A stretch of 60,256 nucleotides of DNA from Clostridiales bacterium (GTDB taxonomy: Bacteria > Bacillota > Clostridia > Lachnospirales > Lachnospiraceae), in the NCBI GenBank assembly GCA_012839295.1, contig DUNO01000032.1:1-60256 (forward strand), written 5' to 3'. Below the pieces are notes generated by a model. That model was given only the letters and a program-made list of their open reading frames with translations. It did no database searches and was not told the DNA's origin. Both the position numbers and the translations under genes were made by a program. Below are positions 1 through 9,055 of the stretch, piece after piece. Each line of letters starts with the position of its first letter. The first letter of the stretch is position 1.

Positions 1-5
1 CCTTT

Positions 6-76
6 CACTTTTTGATGACCTATTCAAAAAGTGAATAGGCCTTAATAAATAGTTTGAAAGTGCCTTTCTTTCAAAC
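6..76. promoter_or_regulatory. Overlapping alternative hairpins upstream of the LacI gene
   Basis: Three stems can be drawn. CACTTTTTGA (6-15) pairs with TCAAAAAGTG (24-33). CCTATTC (19-25) pairs with GAATAGG (33-39), and these two exclude each other because both use 24-25 and 33. A separate stem is GTTTGAAAG (52-60) with CTTTCAAAC (68-76). On the minus strand the block follows a GGAGGT motif, so it could be the leader of a gene lying left of the window. Function is not established. Confidence 0.4.
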
Positions 77-119
77 TTGGTACCTCCATTTGTTTTCTGA
101 TTTCATTTTAACACTTTTA

Positions 120-154
120 CGCAAATTTTTGCGAAAATTCTATGCAAACGTTTG
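120..154. promoter_or_regulatory. Two palindromic candidate operators before the LacI gene
   Basis: CAAACGTTTG (145-154) is a perfect 10-bp palindrome with a central CG, the usual form of LacI-family half-sites. CGCAAA-TT-TTTGCG (120-133) is a second dyad just upstream. A TATACT-like -10 follows at about 164-170. The sites probably bind the regulator encoded at 224-1249 for autoregulation; this is inferred from position and form. The first site only partly fits a catabolite (cre) consensus. Confidence 0.45.
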
Positions 155-223
155 GCTTTATGTTATACTATACCTATCAGTATCATTTAATAAACTATAG
201 CAAGAAAGGTCGGTCTCTGATCC

Positions 224-1249
224 ATGACACTAAAAGATATTGCGAAGGCTGCCGGTGTTTCTGTTTCTACCGTTTCCAGAATCATTAACGGCAATTCCTT
301 AAATGCGGCAAGTAAAGAGGTCCAGGATAAAATATGGGAGATTGCACGGAGCGGGGGGTATATTCCGAATACCTCTGCCCAGGCTTTAAAGATAGGGAAT
401 TCCGAGAAGAAATCCAACCACTCCATCGCCTGTATCCATGCACGCTCCACCGATGCCAAAAATGATGCATTTTTCTCTGCCCTTACCCGGAGCATCGAAC
501 AGGAGGCTTTAAAGGAAGGATACATTGTAAAATACTCCTTCTCTGCTTTTGACATCCATAACCCTGCAACCCATCATCAGATCCTGAATAACGAAGTAGA
601 CGGAGTCGCTGTCTTAGGCCGCTGTGACAAAGAAACCCTGAAGTTTTTAAAAACACACTTCAAAAAAGTGGTATACACAGGCCTGAATACCTTGGATTCT
701 GAATACGACCAGGTCATTTGTGACGGCTACGCCGTTGCTGCTGACGCCATGGAATTTCTGTTTAAGCTTGGACATGAAAGGATCGGATATATTGGTGAAT
801 TCCAAAAGGAAGTCCGGTATTCGGCTTATCAGGATGCCTTGAAAAAGCATCATCTCCCCTTCGATAGAGATCTCACGACCAATGTCCCTATTTCCTCTGA
901 GGGCGGGTATCAAGGAGCCAAACGCATTCTGGACCGGACAAAGAACGTCACTGCCTTTTTCTGTATTAACGACATTACTGCAATCGGAGCAATCAAGGCG
1001 ATCCAGGAATGCGGCTTCAGGGTTCCGGAGGATATTTCCGTCATCAGTATGGATGATATCGAAATCTCCCAATACGTCTCCCCCATGCTGACTACCATGC
1101 ATATACCGATTGATGAAATGGGAAAAATGACAGCTAAAATACTAATTGACCGCATTAACGGCGGACATACACTCCCCTTAAAGCTCTCCCTGCCATTTTA
1201 TCTGGCAAAAAGAGAAAGCTGCATAGCCAGGCTCCCCCATAGCAGATGA
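224..1249 (+). CDS. LacI/GalR-family transcriptional regulator
   Basis: This 341-residue protein is a complete LacI-type repressor. The N-terminal helix-turn-helix is residues 1-25 (TLKDIAKAAGVSVSTVSRII), followed by the hinge helix region to about 60. A periplasmic-binding-protein-like sugar domain runs from about 67 to the end, with the typical AFFCINDITAIGAI and DISVISMDDI segments. A purine-rich AGAAAGG lies upstream of the ATG at rather long spacing. The gene diverges from whatever lies left of the window and converges on the sulfatase/ABC/aldolase/isomerase operon. It may control that operon, but a second LacI gene (9126-10145) shares an operator with it and is the stronger candidate. 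Effector sugar unknown. Confidence 0.9.
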   Translation: MTLKDIAKAAGVSVSTVSRIINGNSLNAASKEVQDKIWEIARSGGYIPNTSAQALKIGNSEKKSNHSIACIHARSTDAKNDAFFSALTRSIEQEALKEGYIVKYSFSAFDIHNPATHHQILNNEVDGVAVLGRCDKETLKFLKTHFKKVVYTGLNTLDSEYDQVICDGYAVAADAMEFLFKLGHERIGYIGEFQKEVRYSAYQDALKKHHLPFDRDLTTNVPISSEGGYQGAKRILDRTKNVTAFFCINDITAIGAIKAIQECGFRVPEDISVISMDDIEISQYVSPMLTTMHIPIDEMGKMTAKILIDRINGGHTLPLKLSLPFYLAKRESCIARLPHSR

Positions 1250-1306
1250 TTATGATCCGGTTCCCCTGCACCCGGTTATATCCCCTGCTCCTGAGAATAG
1301 TCAAAA

Positions 1307-1343
1307 GGGCAGCAATAATGCTAATTAGCCATTTTTGCTGCCC
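1307..1343 (-). terminator. Terminator of the sulfatase/ABC/isomerase operon, repeated at 10.3 kb
   Basis: GGGCAGCAA (1307-1315) and TTGCTGCCC (1335-1343) form a 9-bp stem around an AT-rich loop containing a smaller dyad. Read on the minus strand it is followed by CTTTT, so it fits termination of the operon ending at 1523. It may also stop the plus-strand LacI transcript. A near copy lies at 10298-10333. The remaining bases 1344-1522 hold no recognisable feature. Confidence 0.65.
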
Positions 1344-1522
1344 ATCTGCTTATCTATTCTACTGATCCGCCAGAGATTAAATATATTACATATTTTAAAA
1401 ATCAGGCTTCCCTAATTATTTGTATTTTCCCCAGAGATAAACAATAACTTTATTTTAAATCATCTATTTTGGAAATAGTACACCAAATAGCAGAAGCCTA
1501 TTTTTGTCAACTATATCCAATG

Positions 1523-2869
1523 TCACATCTCAATAACCGGTATATTTAATAATTTACAGACCTCTATCATGGAATCTGCCACATCATCCCATACAACACT
1601 ATAATGGTGGGGTATTCCATCTTCCATAATGCGCTCTACTATTTTTCTTACGGGCGTATCAACTTTAATATTAGCCATAACACCCTTGGTATAACGGTCC
1701 TTATCAATTGCTGTGCCCCTGAGAAGAAATAGCTTATAAGAATCATTGATATTACAAAATCTTGCTATTGTTACCTTTCCTTCCTTCAACGCACCATAAA
1801 AGGCTGTTCCCTGCCCTGCCAGGGGATGGTTGTTCATGGTATATTCATGCTTCGTATTTCTTAAAGACGGTGCTGCATTCCCGCAATGCCAGAAGGTCAT
1901 CACATTTTGTTCCTCATCAATATTAATCATGTCAGTAATGAAGGTCGGAAGCCCGGTAAGATAGTTCTGCACAATCTGGGCAAGCTCGGCATCTATGTCA
2001 CCTTCACACCCTATGTTCATGCCTTCATCCGCTAACCTGCCTAATACCGCACAGGGCGTTGTATGCAGGCTGCCCATCTCCGGCCAGCATTTGATCGTGG
2101 CAAAATCATAGGATTGTCTTTTCATAAGCTCCTTCAGTGCGAGGTATAATTTAGAATGGTTCTCCAAATGTCCCTCCGGGAGCTTACTGACATCGTACTG
2201 CGTTTCCACCTTTTCCATATCCGTTTCATATGCTTCCCTGGATACATGATCCATTTCGTCAAATACTACCTTTAAATCCGTTTCTTCCATTCTGATTCCA
2301 AAGGTTCTGCGGATTAAGCTTTCGCTAAAGCTTGAATTGTAAAAGGCCGTGGGGCGGTAACCAAACAGTCCCAGCACAGTACCTTTTAGCTTCTTTAATA
2401 CATTATAAGCGGTTATCAGGTTTATAACCTTTGCGGCAGTGGTAGCTTCTTCCTTATCGCCATAGATGGTATAACACGTGTATCCCAGTTTCTTTAGTGA
2501 CGCTGAATTCATCGTAATTGCCACCAAAGCATTGGCATACAATCTGTCATTTTTATCAAAGGGAGGCTCATATGGCGCCCATAGGACAATCGGCACCTCC
2601 AGGTTCTCCGCGAGACAGGTGGATATATCATCCCCGGTAAATGCTCCATAAACCATAACAATAATGTCTACCGCTTCTGCTTTAAATTGCTGTGAAATTT
2701 CATCTGCCGCTTTCGGTGAATCCCCCAAAGCTTTTGCCTTAATAATATTTACACCGGATAAATTCTCCTCAAGCCATTCCCCATATTCCTTCCTTCTTTT
2801 TTCCGGAAGCTCCCTGGGCCATCTGCCTGAGAGTGTTGTTATAAATCCGACATTGAGCTGTTTCTTCAT
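1523..2869 (-). CDS. L-fucose/L-arabinose isomerase-family sugar isomerase
   Basis: This 448-residue protein has the architecture of the fucose-isomerase-like group (COG2407): an N-terminal Rossmann-like half and a C-terminal catalytic half. Candidate metal ligands are E289 and D291 (GCEGDID) and H328 (FWHCGNAA), matching the E/D/H set of FucI-type isomerases. It should interconvert an aldose and a ketose in the cytoplasm. It is the last gene of the minus-strand operon, 17 bp after the aldolase gene, and is followed by the terminator at 1307-1343. No sugar kinase is present in the operon, which is unusual for a fucose- or arabinose-type route. The exact substrate cannot be told from sequence; an AGAAAGGGGG ribosome site supports this start. 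Confidence 0.8.
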   Translation of the reverse strand: MKKQLNVGFITTLSGRWPRELPEKRRKEYGEWLEENLSGVNIIKAKALGDSPKAADEISQQFKAEAVDIIVMVYGAFTGDDISTCLAENLEVPIVLWAPYEPPFDKNDRLYANALVAITMNSASLKKLGYTCYTIYGDKEEATTAAKVINLITAYNVLKKLKGTVLGLFGYRPTAFYNSSFSESLIRRTFGIRMEETDLKVVFDEMDHVSREAYETDMEKVETQYDVSKLPEGHLENHSKLYLALKELMKRQSYDFATIKCWPEMGSLHTTPCAVLGRLADEGMNIGCEGDIDAELAQIVQNYLTGLPTFITDMINIDEEQNVMTFWHCGNAAPSLRNTKHEYTMNNHPLAGQGTAFYGALKEGKVTIARFCNINDSYKLFLLRGTAIDKDRYTKGVMANIKVDTPVRKIVERIMEDGIPHHYSVVWDDVADSMIEVCKLLNIPVIEM

Positions 2870-2886
2870 AAATAGAGTCCCCCTTT

Positions 2887-3741
2887 CTATGCTCTTCCTT
2901 CTGATCCCGCTAACCGGATAATCGCTTTTACGTCCTCCGTTAATTTATCATTCGCATATTGGGATAGTTTCCAGGAATGTCCTTGATGATCCATATTTTT
3001 TAAGCCATCGGCATAATGTTCAATATATTTATACCGTATCTCGGTACCAAAATTAATTTTAGCTACTCCCATTCCAATTGCTTTTTTGATAATGCTTTCC
3101 GACATACCGGTACATCCGTGGAGTACAAGGGGTATATCCGTGAACTCCCTCACAGCCTTCAGGATATCCAGCTTGATATCCGGCTTTCCTTTGTAATAGC
3201 CGTGGGCATTTCCGATTCCAATCGCCAAGGTGTCGGGCTGGCATAGGGTGAGGTACCTTCTGACTTCTTCCGGGTCGGCAATATTTTTATTTTCCACTGC
3301 GTTTCCATCGCCGTCTAACCGGGCGAGCTCTCCAATTTCCGCTTCAACAATAACACCGTATTTTCTGGCTTCCAGGATAACTTTATTCGTAAGCTCCACA
3401 TTTTCTTCGACCGGCTTCATGGAACCGTCAATCATAACGGAGGTGAATCCAAGCTCCAGCGCCTCCTTACATATCTCATAGCTCTCCCCATGGTCGAGGT
3501 GGATCGATACGGGTACCGATACCTTGTTGGCACACCATTTTGATACCTCTACAAACCAATCATTTCCCGAATATGTACCGGTAGAGACATAATGTGCTAA
3601 TATGATAGGGGAGCTTAATTCCTGTGCTGCCCGGCAAATCGCCCATATGATATCATAATTTCCACCCTGTGTATTAATTGCAGGAATAGCATATCCATTT
3701 CGGCTTGCATATTCCAGATTTTCTTTGTTTGTTACTAACAT
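2887..3741 (-). CDS. Class II (zinc) ketose-bisphosphate-type aldolase
   Basis: This 284-residue protein belongs to the FbaA/GatY/KbaY family. Visible active-site elements are HLDHG (81-85, with D83 as catalytic acid and H84 as zinc ligand), H180 in GNAHGYYKG and H208 in LVLHGCTG, the expected three zinc histidines. The phosphate-binding segment KINFGTEIR lies at 228-236. It would cleave a ketose phosphate, or a similar anionic ketose, to dihydroxyacetone phosphate or a related triose and an aldehyde. It sits between the ABC permease genes and the isomerase gene, so it probably acts after the isomerase. It is of GatY/KbaY length rather than the longer FbaA type, so a dedicated catabolic role is likelier than glycolysis. 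Confidence 0.85.
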   Translation of the reverse strand: MLVTNKENLEYASRNGYAIPAINTQGGNYDIIWAICRAAQELSSPIILAHYVSTGTYSGNDWFVEVSKWCANKVSVPVSIHLDHGESYEICKEALELGFTSVMIDGSMKPVEENVELTNKVILEARKYGVIVEAEIGELARLDGDGNAVENKNIADPEEVRRYLTLCQPDTLAIGIGNAHGYYKGKPDIKLDILKAVREFTDIPLVLHGCTGMSESIIKKAIGMGVAKINFGTEIRYKYIEHYADGLKNMDHQGHSWKLSQYANDKLTEDVKAIIRLAGSEGRA

Positions 3742-3778
3742 CTCTCTGTCCTTCTTTCCTATTCAATATTCTGCCCTC

Positions 3779-3890
3779 TCTTATTCATCCTTACCTTCTT
3801 CCTGCGCATGTTTTTTGCGCATCCAAAGTTTGCGCCGGGGATGACGCAGGCACAAACCTTGAAGGTTGAACGTGTATTTCTTTCAACCTT
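3779..3890 (-). other. Intercistronic stem-loops between permease and aldolase genes
   Basis: The 141-bp gap holds several dyads in the minus-strand RNA: AAGGTTGAA (pairing 3862-3870 with 3882-3890, including the permease stop codon), GTTTGTGCC with GGCGCAAAC, and a GCGCA/TGCGC pair around an A-rich loop. None has a strong U-tract. They are more likely mRNA-processing or stabilising structures than terminators, since the aldolase gene has no obvious promoter of its own. Confidence 0.4.
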
Positions 3891-4722
3891 TCACCGCCCC
3901 CTGTACTAATCCTTTTACAAGATGCTTCTGAAAGAAAAAGAATAGAAGTAACATTGGAATAATGCCAATCACTGAAATGGTATTAACGAGTGACCAATCG
4001 TAGGATAATTCCCCTAAATACCGCACCGAAACACCTGCTGAAAGCGTCCGTAGCGAATCTGTCTGTATCAGTGTCGTTGCATGCAGGTAATCATCCCAGG
4101 TCATTAATAAGGAATAAATACCAACTGCAAGGATCCCCGGCTTTACTAACGGTATAATGACGGAAAATAAGATCTTGAACCTTCCCGCTCCGTCAATAAA
4201 GGCTGCCTCCTCAAGAACCTTGGGTATGCTGTCAAAAAAGCTTGCCATCAGCATGGTGGTAAAGGGTATCATTGCCGCCGTTAACGCTAAAATTAATCCC
4301 TGCCGGGTATTTATTAAATGCATCTTTCCCATAAGCCCATATAACGAAATCATACGGCTTACTACCGGAAACATCTGTGCCGAGGTAAAGGCGGCTATGA
4401 TCCACTTATTCCATTTGAAATGAAACCTTGATAATGCATATCCTGATATAATTGCCATAAATGTGGTCAATATAGCGCAGGAGCCGGATACAATAAAGTT
4501 ATTTATGTAATAGCGGAAGAAATATTGATCCTCTGTAAACAGCTTCATATATGCACCCGCCGTCGGGAACTCCGGAAAAAACGTAGGCGGAAATTTATAT
4601 GCCTCCATGTTTTCTTTAAAGGATGTCATTAAAACCCAATATAACGGGAATAACAGAAACAATAAAATCAATGCAACTATGATATAACGGATGACTGTAA
4701 AAATGATCTGCTTCTTCTTCAT
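3883..4722 (-). CDS. Carbohydrate ABC transporter permease, MalG type
   Basis: This 279-residue membrane protein has six predicted hydrophobic segments, beginning with one at about 10-30. The cytoplasmic EAA loop reads EEAAFIDGAGRFKILFSVIIPL and would contact the ATPase. The sequence ends KHLVKGLVQGAVKG, the typical MalG-family C-terminus. It pairs with the permease encoded 15 bp upstream (4738-5688) and the lipoprotein at 5866-7248 to form a sugar importer. No ATP-binding subunit is encoded in the operon, so a shared ATPase is needed. The partners (sulfatase, aldolase, isomerase) suggest a sulfated mono- or oligosaccharide as cargo; that is inference. Confidence 0.92.
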   Translation of the reverse strand: MKKKQIIFTVIRYIIVALILLFLLFPLYWVLMTSFKENMEAYKFPPTFFPEFPTAGAYMKLFTEDQYFFRYYINNFIVSGSCAILTTFMAIISGYALSRFHFKWNKWIIAAFTSAQMFPVVSRMISLYGLMGKMHLINTRQGLILALTAAMIPFTTMLMASFFDSIPKVLEEAAFIDGAGRFKILFSVIIPLVKPGILAVGIYSLLMTWDDYLHATTLIQTDSLRTLSAGVSVRYLGELSYDWSLVNTISVIGIIPMLLLFFFFQKHLVKGLVQGAVKG

Positions 4723-4737
4723 ATCTATTATCCCCTC

Positions 4738-5688
4738 CTATTCCATTTTAGTTTCTTTAAAGATAATATTGAATAATATGACTACTCCAATCATTAACAG
4801 CATCCATATCGTTGTAACTGCCGCCCCTGATCCAAGATTGTTGGAAACAAAGGCCTCCCTGTAGCTTAAAATCGCCAAGGTGCTTGTCGAATTGTCAGGG
4901 CCGCCGCCTGTCATCGTCCAGATCAGAGGGAACTGCTTGAAGTTTTCTATAATTGACATTGATGTTGTAACCTTAATAATACTTTTCATATATGGTATTG
5001 TAATGTGAAAAAACCGGTTCACCGCATTCGCCCCGTCCACCGTGGCCGCTTCCATCGTTTCCTCCGGCACATTGGCAAGCCCTGATACAAGCAGCAATGC
5101 AGTAAGCGGAATCTGCTTCCATAAAGCAGCAATTGCTATTCCCAGCAGCGCTGTTGCCGGATTATTCAACATTGCAAAGTCTGTTACCCTGCCAGCGCTG
5201 AAAATTCCCACCACATATTTCAACAGCCCATATTGAGGCTGATAGATCCACATCCATATCAGACCGGATATAATGGTCGGCACAATCCAGGGAGCCATCA
5301 TGATGCTTCTGATAAACCTGGCTCCTTTTAAATTGGAGTTTAACACTAGGGCCATTGCCATACCAAGGACAAATTGGGCCAGTACCACCCCGCCAACGAA
5401 AATAAATGTGGTTTCTATGGATGGCAAAAGCTTGTTATTGGAAAAGAGCTTCATATAGTTGGCAAACTCATTCCATTTTCCCGGTGTTCCGGCAATAATA
5501 TTTTTAATTCTGTAATCCTGGAGGCTTCTTATCACGGAATCAAAAACCGGTACCAGAATAAACATAACTGTAACTATAATCGATGGGGTTAGTAATGCCA
5601 GGGCAAACAGCCTATCCTTTGTAATTCTTCTCATGAATGGTGCACCCTTTTTTTTATTTGGGTCAAATGTGATTGACTTATTCTGCAT
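4738..5688 (-). CDS. Carbohydrate ABC transporter permease, MalF/UgpA type
   Basis: This 316-residue permease has a short charged N-terminus, a first membrane helix at about 30-50 (LFALALLTPSIIVTVMFILV) and five further helices. The EAA loop reads EETMEAATVDGANAVNRFFHITIP. It is the usual MalF-like partner of the downstream MalG-like protein. The start at 5688 has AGGGGAG six bases upstream; a second in-frame ATG at 5634 is possible and also has a weak AAAGGG site. The codons between them include a run of eight A/T bases, so the short N-terminal extension should be read with some caution. Confidence 0.9.
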   Translation of the reverse strand: MQNKSITFDPNKKKGAPFMRRITKDRLFALALLTPSIIVTVMFILVPVFDSVIRSLQDYRIKNIIAGTPGKWNEFANYMKLFSNNKLLPSIETTFIFVGGVVLAQFVLGMAMALVLNSNLKGARFIRSIMMAPWIVPTIISGLIWMWIYQPQYGLLKYVVGIFSAGRVTDFAMLNNPATALLGIAIAALWKQIPLTALLLVSGLANVPEETMEAATVDGANAVNRFFHITIPYMKSIIKVTTSMSIIENFKQFPLIWTMTGGGPDNSTSTLAILSYREAFVSNNLGSGAAVTTIWMLLMIGVVILFNIIFKETKME

Positions 5689-5782
5689 GATAGGCTCCCC
5701 TTTCTGTCCTTACCATATTTTTCATTTTCTCTTCTCCATGAAATCTTAAAGCATTCTCGAAGTATAATCTAAAGCCGGCAGG

Positions 5783-5857
5783 CAAGTAAATCAGCAAGCT
5801 GATTTGCTTGTCATGAATTATTTAGTTTGGCAGAGGATTTTTCTTCCTCTGCCAAAC
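5783..5857 (-). other. Two stem-loops between binding-protein and permease genes
   Basis: CAAGTAAATCAGC (5783-5795) pairs with GCTGATTTGCTTG (5798-5810) with one G-U pair. GTTTGGCAGAGGA (5825-5837) pairs with TCCTCTGCCAAAC (5845-5857) perfectly around a 7-base loop. There is no U-tract downstream on the minus strand. Stem-loops placed after a binding-protein gene usually protect its mRNA or partly stop transcription so that binding protein exceeds permease. A comparable structure lies between the binding-protein and permease genes at 32797-32892. Confidence 0.6.
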
Positions 5858-5865
5858 AATAGTCC

Positions 5866-7248
5866 CTAATTGCTTAATATGCCTTCCGCCGCTGTTTTAA
5901 AATCATTAATCGCCTGGTCTACCTCTTTATCATTCACCGTCACTGCCTGCGCTAATGCGGTTAATTCAAGATTGAAATCATTGATTGTAGGAATATTCGT
6001 TGCACTTCTTGCTGTATCCAAGGATTTAATGGCACCTGCGAGAACAGGGGATTCGGTAATTCCCGGTATTTCGCTTAAGGCCTTCATGGAAGGGTATCCA
6101 GGAGCAACATTCTGCAGATATGGAATCAAAACATCCTCAGTAAGTAAATATTGGATGAATAACTTGGTTGCTTCAACCTGGGCTTCTCCGTTATTGCCCA
6201 TCATAAGAGTATGGGCCTGGATTAAGCTTTCTCCTGTTCCCTGCCCGCCGGCCAAAGGAGCAGCAGACGCTACAAAATCAATTGCATCCGGGTTGATGCT
6301 GCGGACACCATTAAATCCCCAGGATTGGTCATAATACATTGCAAGCTGGCCTAATGCGAATAAATTCCTCAAATCCTTTAATTTACTTACCTGGGGATTA
6401 TAGCCCTTATCATCTAATTCCTTTAAAAACTCAAAGGTTTGTTTAAACCCGGCATTATCAATGTCTAATTTTCCATCCGCACTTAATACCGAACCTCCAA
6501 ATCCGTATATTAACGATGTCAGACATGATCCGGATACCGCTACGGAGGCTGTTGTCATTCCAAAAGGATATACCGGATTACCGTCTGCAGTTTTCAACGC
6601 AGCTAATTTAGGTGCAATTTCCATCATTTCGTCCACTGTAGCCGGAGGGCTGTTAGGATCTAAGCCTGCCTGTTCAAAGAGATCCTTGTTATATAGCATA
6701 ATAAAAGGAGATGCATACATAGGTATTCCGTGAGGGACTCCATCAACCTTCATCGCCTCCAGCATGGACGGATATATTTGTGATAAATAATCCTCAGAAA
6801 ATGCATCCGTAACCGGCATTAAAATTCCTGCATCTGCCAAGGTCGGAATCCAGGAAGCTTCACCAAAAACCAGATCCACCTTTTCTCCGCCGCCAACCCA
6901 GGTTACAACCTGAGTTAACATCTGCCCATATTCAGCGGTCATAAATTCAATGGTAATATCAGGATACTTCTCTTCAAAGCCCTTTTTTGCATCATTCCAG
7001 AACTTATCATAACCAGCTTCTAAAACTCCATAATTTGCAAACTTAATTGTAACCGGCTCTTTAAATTCATAGTCCCCGCTTGCTTTGTCCGTTTCCTCTT
7101 TCACTGCCTGTGTCACATCTGTTTGTTTTGTATCTGTTGGTACCGTATCCTTTTTCGTTTCTTCTTTTGGAGAGCCCCCACATGCCCCTAAAGATGCTGT
7201 TAATACGAAGACTAACAATAACGCCAATACTTTTTTCATTTTGCTCAT
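5866..7248 (-). CDS. Extracellular sugar-binding lipoprotein of an ABC importer
   Basis: This 460-residue protein starts with a lipoprotein signal peptide (LLLVFVLTASLGAC, lipobox cysteine at residue 23), followed by a Thr/Lys-rich linker to about residue 60 and a solute-binding-protein family 1 domain (KIDLVFGEASW-like and YYDQSWGF segments). It would be anchored on the outer face of the membrane and deliver sugar to the permeases encoded downstream. It follows the sulfatase gene by 126 bp and has an AAAAGGAG ribosome site. A TATAAT-like sequence at 7339-7344 in that gap could be an internal promoter, but no matching -35 is evident. Confidence 0.93.
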   Translation of the reverse strand: MSKMKKVLALLLVFVLTASLGACGGSPKEETKKDTVPTDTKQTDVTQAVKEETDKASGDYEFKEPVTIKFANYGVLEAGYDKFWNDAKKGFEEKYPDITIEFMTAEYGQMLTQVVTWVGGGEKVDLVFGEASWIPTLADAGILMPVTDAFSEDYLSQIYPSMLEAMKVDGVPHGIPMYASPFIMLYNKDLFEQAGLDPNSPPATVDEMMEIAPKLAALKTADGNPVYPFGMTTASVAVSGSCLTSLIYGFGGSVLSADGKLDIDNAGFKQTFEFLKELDDKGYNPQVSKLKDLRNLFALGQLAMYYDQSWGFNGVRSINPDAIDFVASAAPLAGGQGTGESLIQAHTLMMGNNGEAQVEATKLFIQYLLTEDVLIPYLQNVAPGYPSMKALSEIPGITESPVLAGAIKSLDTARSATNIPTINDFNLELTALAQAVTVNDKEVDQAINDFKTAAEGILSN

Positions 7249-7374
7249 TCTTATCTTCTCCTTTTAAAAAATTTATTAAGCTCCTTATTCCCCCATTCAG
7301 ACCTACAGCATTTTTCCCTGGTGAAAAGAATGAATGTTATTATAAGGTTAACTTTGATTTAAAATTGTAAAGCA

Positions 7375-8820
7375 TTAATGAAAAGAATCTCTTGGGAATA
7401 AGGTTGTGTTAAAACCGGGAAACCTTGATATATCCCGATGAGAATTGATCTTTTCCCCTGCCAATGGTTTATTTCCTTCTGTCAGCTGCGGCGATGTTTT
7501 TTTCATGTTTTCCACCATTTTCCCCATAAGCTTTTCTTTAACCGGATTATATTCCGTCAGGTCCGCCAGATTCTGCCGCTCTAACGGGTCATTTTCCAAA
7601 TCAAACAGCAATTCCTCCCCTCCATACCAGGTCCACATATATTTAAATTGCTTATCTATTACAGCAAAATATTTATTTTCACAATTTCCATAAAACTCTT
7701 TTTCATCCCCGTCTTCCATATAACGGAGCAAATCATTTCCGTCCAGCTGTCCATGAAAGCTAATTCCGCAAATAGATAAAATTGTAGGCATGATATCCGC
7801 TAACGTAGTGATTTTTCCGCACTGCAATCCGGCATACCCCGGGTTAGAGCTGCCAAATTCAGCAGGCGGCTTGATTAACAGGGGAACATGGGAGGAACCC
7901 TCTAAGAAATTGGTTTTTGCGCACATATTGTGGTCCCCTAATAAGTCCCCATGGTCCGAGGTGAAGATGATCCAGGTGTTTTCTAATAAATTCAATTCAC
8001 GCAGCCTTGCAAACAACAGGCCTAGGTTATAATCGACCTGGGAGATGCATGCATAATATGCCCTTTTAATCTGCTGCTTTTGGGCTTTCGACATCCGCCA
8101 TATATTATTTAGCTGAAAGGTCGGCTTGTAAAAGCCCAGCGGCGCCGTATCCATATCAGCCGACCAATCTCCCATGGCTGGCTCCGGCATTTCAATTCCG
8201 TTATAAATCTCCCAAAAAGACAAATTCGGATCCAGGGGCGAATGTGGCTTTGTGAAGCTGGTCCATAAGAAGAAGGGCCTGGTAGGATCCCTGTTTTCTA
8301 TAAAATCTATGGATTTATCCACAATCCAATGGGTCAGGGAGTCTGCTTCATTCTCGGTATTAATAAAGGGCTCTACTTCGTTTTCACCAACCCCATGGCG
8401 CCGTGTGGAATGCTTCCCGTATTTTCTCATCTCGTTAAAATAATCCATCGGTAAATCTGCATGCTCAATACCGTAAGTTGCCCTCATCGGGTAAAAATGC
8501 AATTTCCCCTCCGCCCTTGTCTGGTATCCGTTCTCTGTCAGCAATTTAGGGAAGGTAATATGATCCCTCATCGGCAAATAATCGTTGTTATTCCCTGTCA
8601 ACCCGTGTGTATATGCTTCCTTACCCGTCATAATGGTAGCCCTTGCGGGCATGCATACAGGACATGCAGAATAGCATCTGTTAAATGTTATCCCCTCATC
8701 GGCCATCCAATTAAGATGGGGAGTAAATATTTTTTTATTGCCCAAAGCATTAATCGTGTCAAATCTTTGCTGATCCGTAGTAATAAGCAATATATTAGGT
8801 CTTTCCATGTTTATGTCCAT
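7375..8820 (-). CDS. Cytoplasmic type I sulfatase (Cys type)
   Basis: This 481-residue alkaline-phosphatase-superfamily sulfatase carries CMPAR at 56-60, where C56 would be converted to formylglycine, followed by ATIMTG. Metal ligands are expected at D16/Q17 (TTDQQ) and in TSDHGDLLGDH. It hydrolyses a sulfate ester. There is no signal peptide, so it should act on sugar already imported by the ABC system encoded just downstream. The cysteine rather than serine means a formylglycine-generating or anaerobic radical-SAM maturase is needed; none is encoded here. The start is uncertain: GGGAG lies one base before the ATG at 8820, and an ATG at 8808 is an alternative. Confidence 0.92.
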   Translation of the reverse strand: MDINMERPNILLITTDQQRFDTINALGNKKIFTPHLNWMADEGITFNRCYSACPVCMPARATIMTGKEAYTHGLTGNNNDYLPMRDHITFPKLLTENGYQTRAEGKLHFYPMRATYGIEHADLPMDYFNEMRKYGKHSTRRHGVGENEVEPFINTENEADSLTHWIVDKSIDFIENRDPTRPFFLWTSFTKPHSPLDPNLSFWEIYNGIEMPEPAMGDWSADMDTAPLGFYKPTFQLNNIWRMSKAQKQQIKRAYYACISQVDYNLGLLFARLRELNLLENTWIIFTSDHGDLLGDHNMCAKTNFLEGSSHVPLLIKPPAEFGSSNPGYAGLQCGKITTLADIMPTILSICGISFHGQLDGNDLLRYMEDGDEKEFYGNCENKYFAVIDKQFKYMWTWYGGEELLFDLENDPLERQNLADLTEYNPVKEKLMGKMVENMKKTSPQLTEGNKPLAGEKINSHRDISRFPGFNTTLFPRDSFH

Positions 8821-9055
8821 GCTCCCTGCTGCACAAATAGCCAGGAAAGTGTCAGCAGGAATCCGGTTCCCCCTTCATTGATTAATTTTATTTCTTTCAA
8901 CCTTTTCTCTTTTATATTACGAGTTCTCCTATAAGTTCCTATAAGCTGTTTTCTGATCCTTAATGCATCTGATAAGATCTTACTTTTATTTTCTGTATTC
9001 AAAATATTCTCTGTAGCTTTATTTGATTTCTGATGGTTTCCCTTATTTGGGATCC

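Noticed and set aside
145-154. CAAACGTTTG as a catabolite-repression (cre) site
   Set aside because: The right half does not fit the cre consensus ending, and the position before a LacI gene suits autoregulation better.
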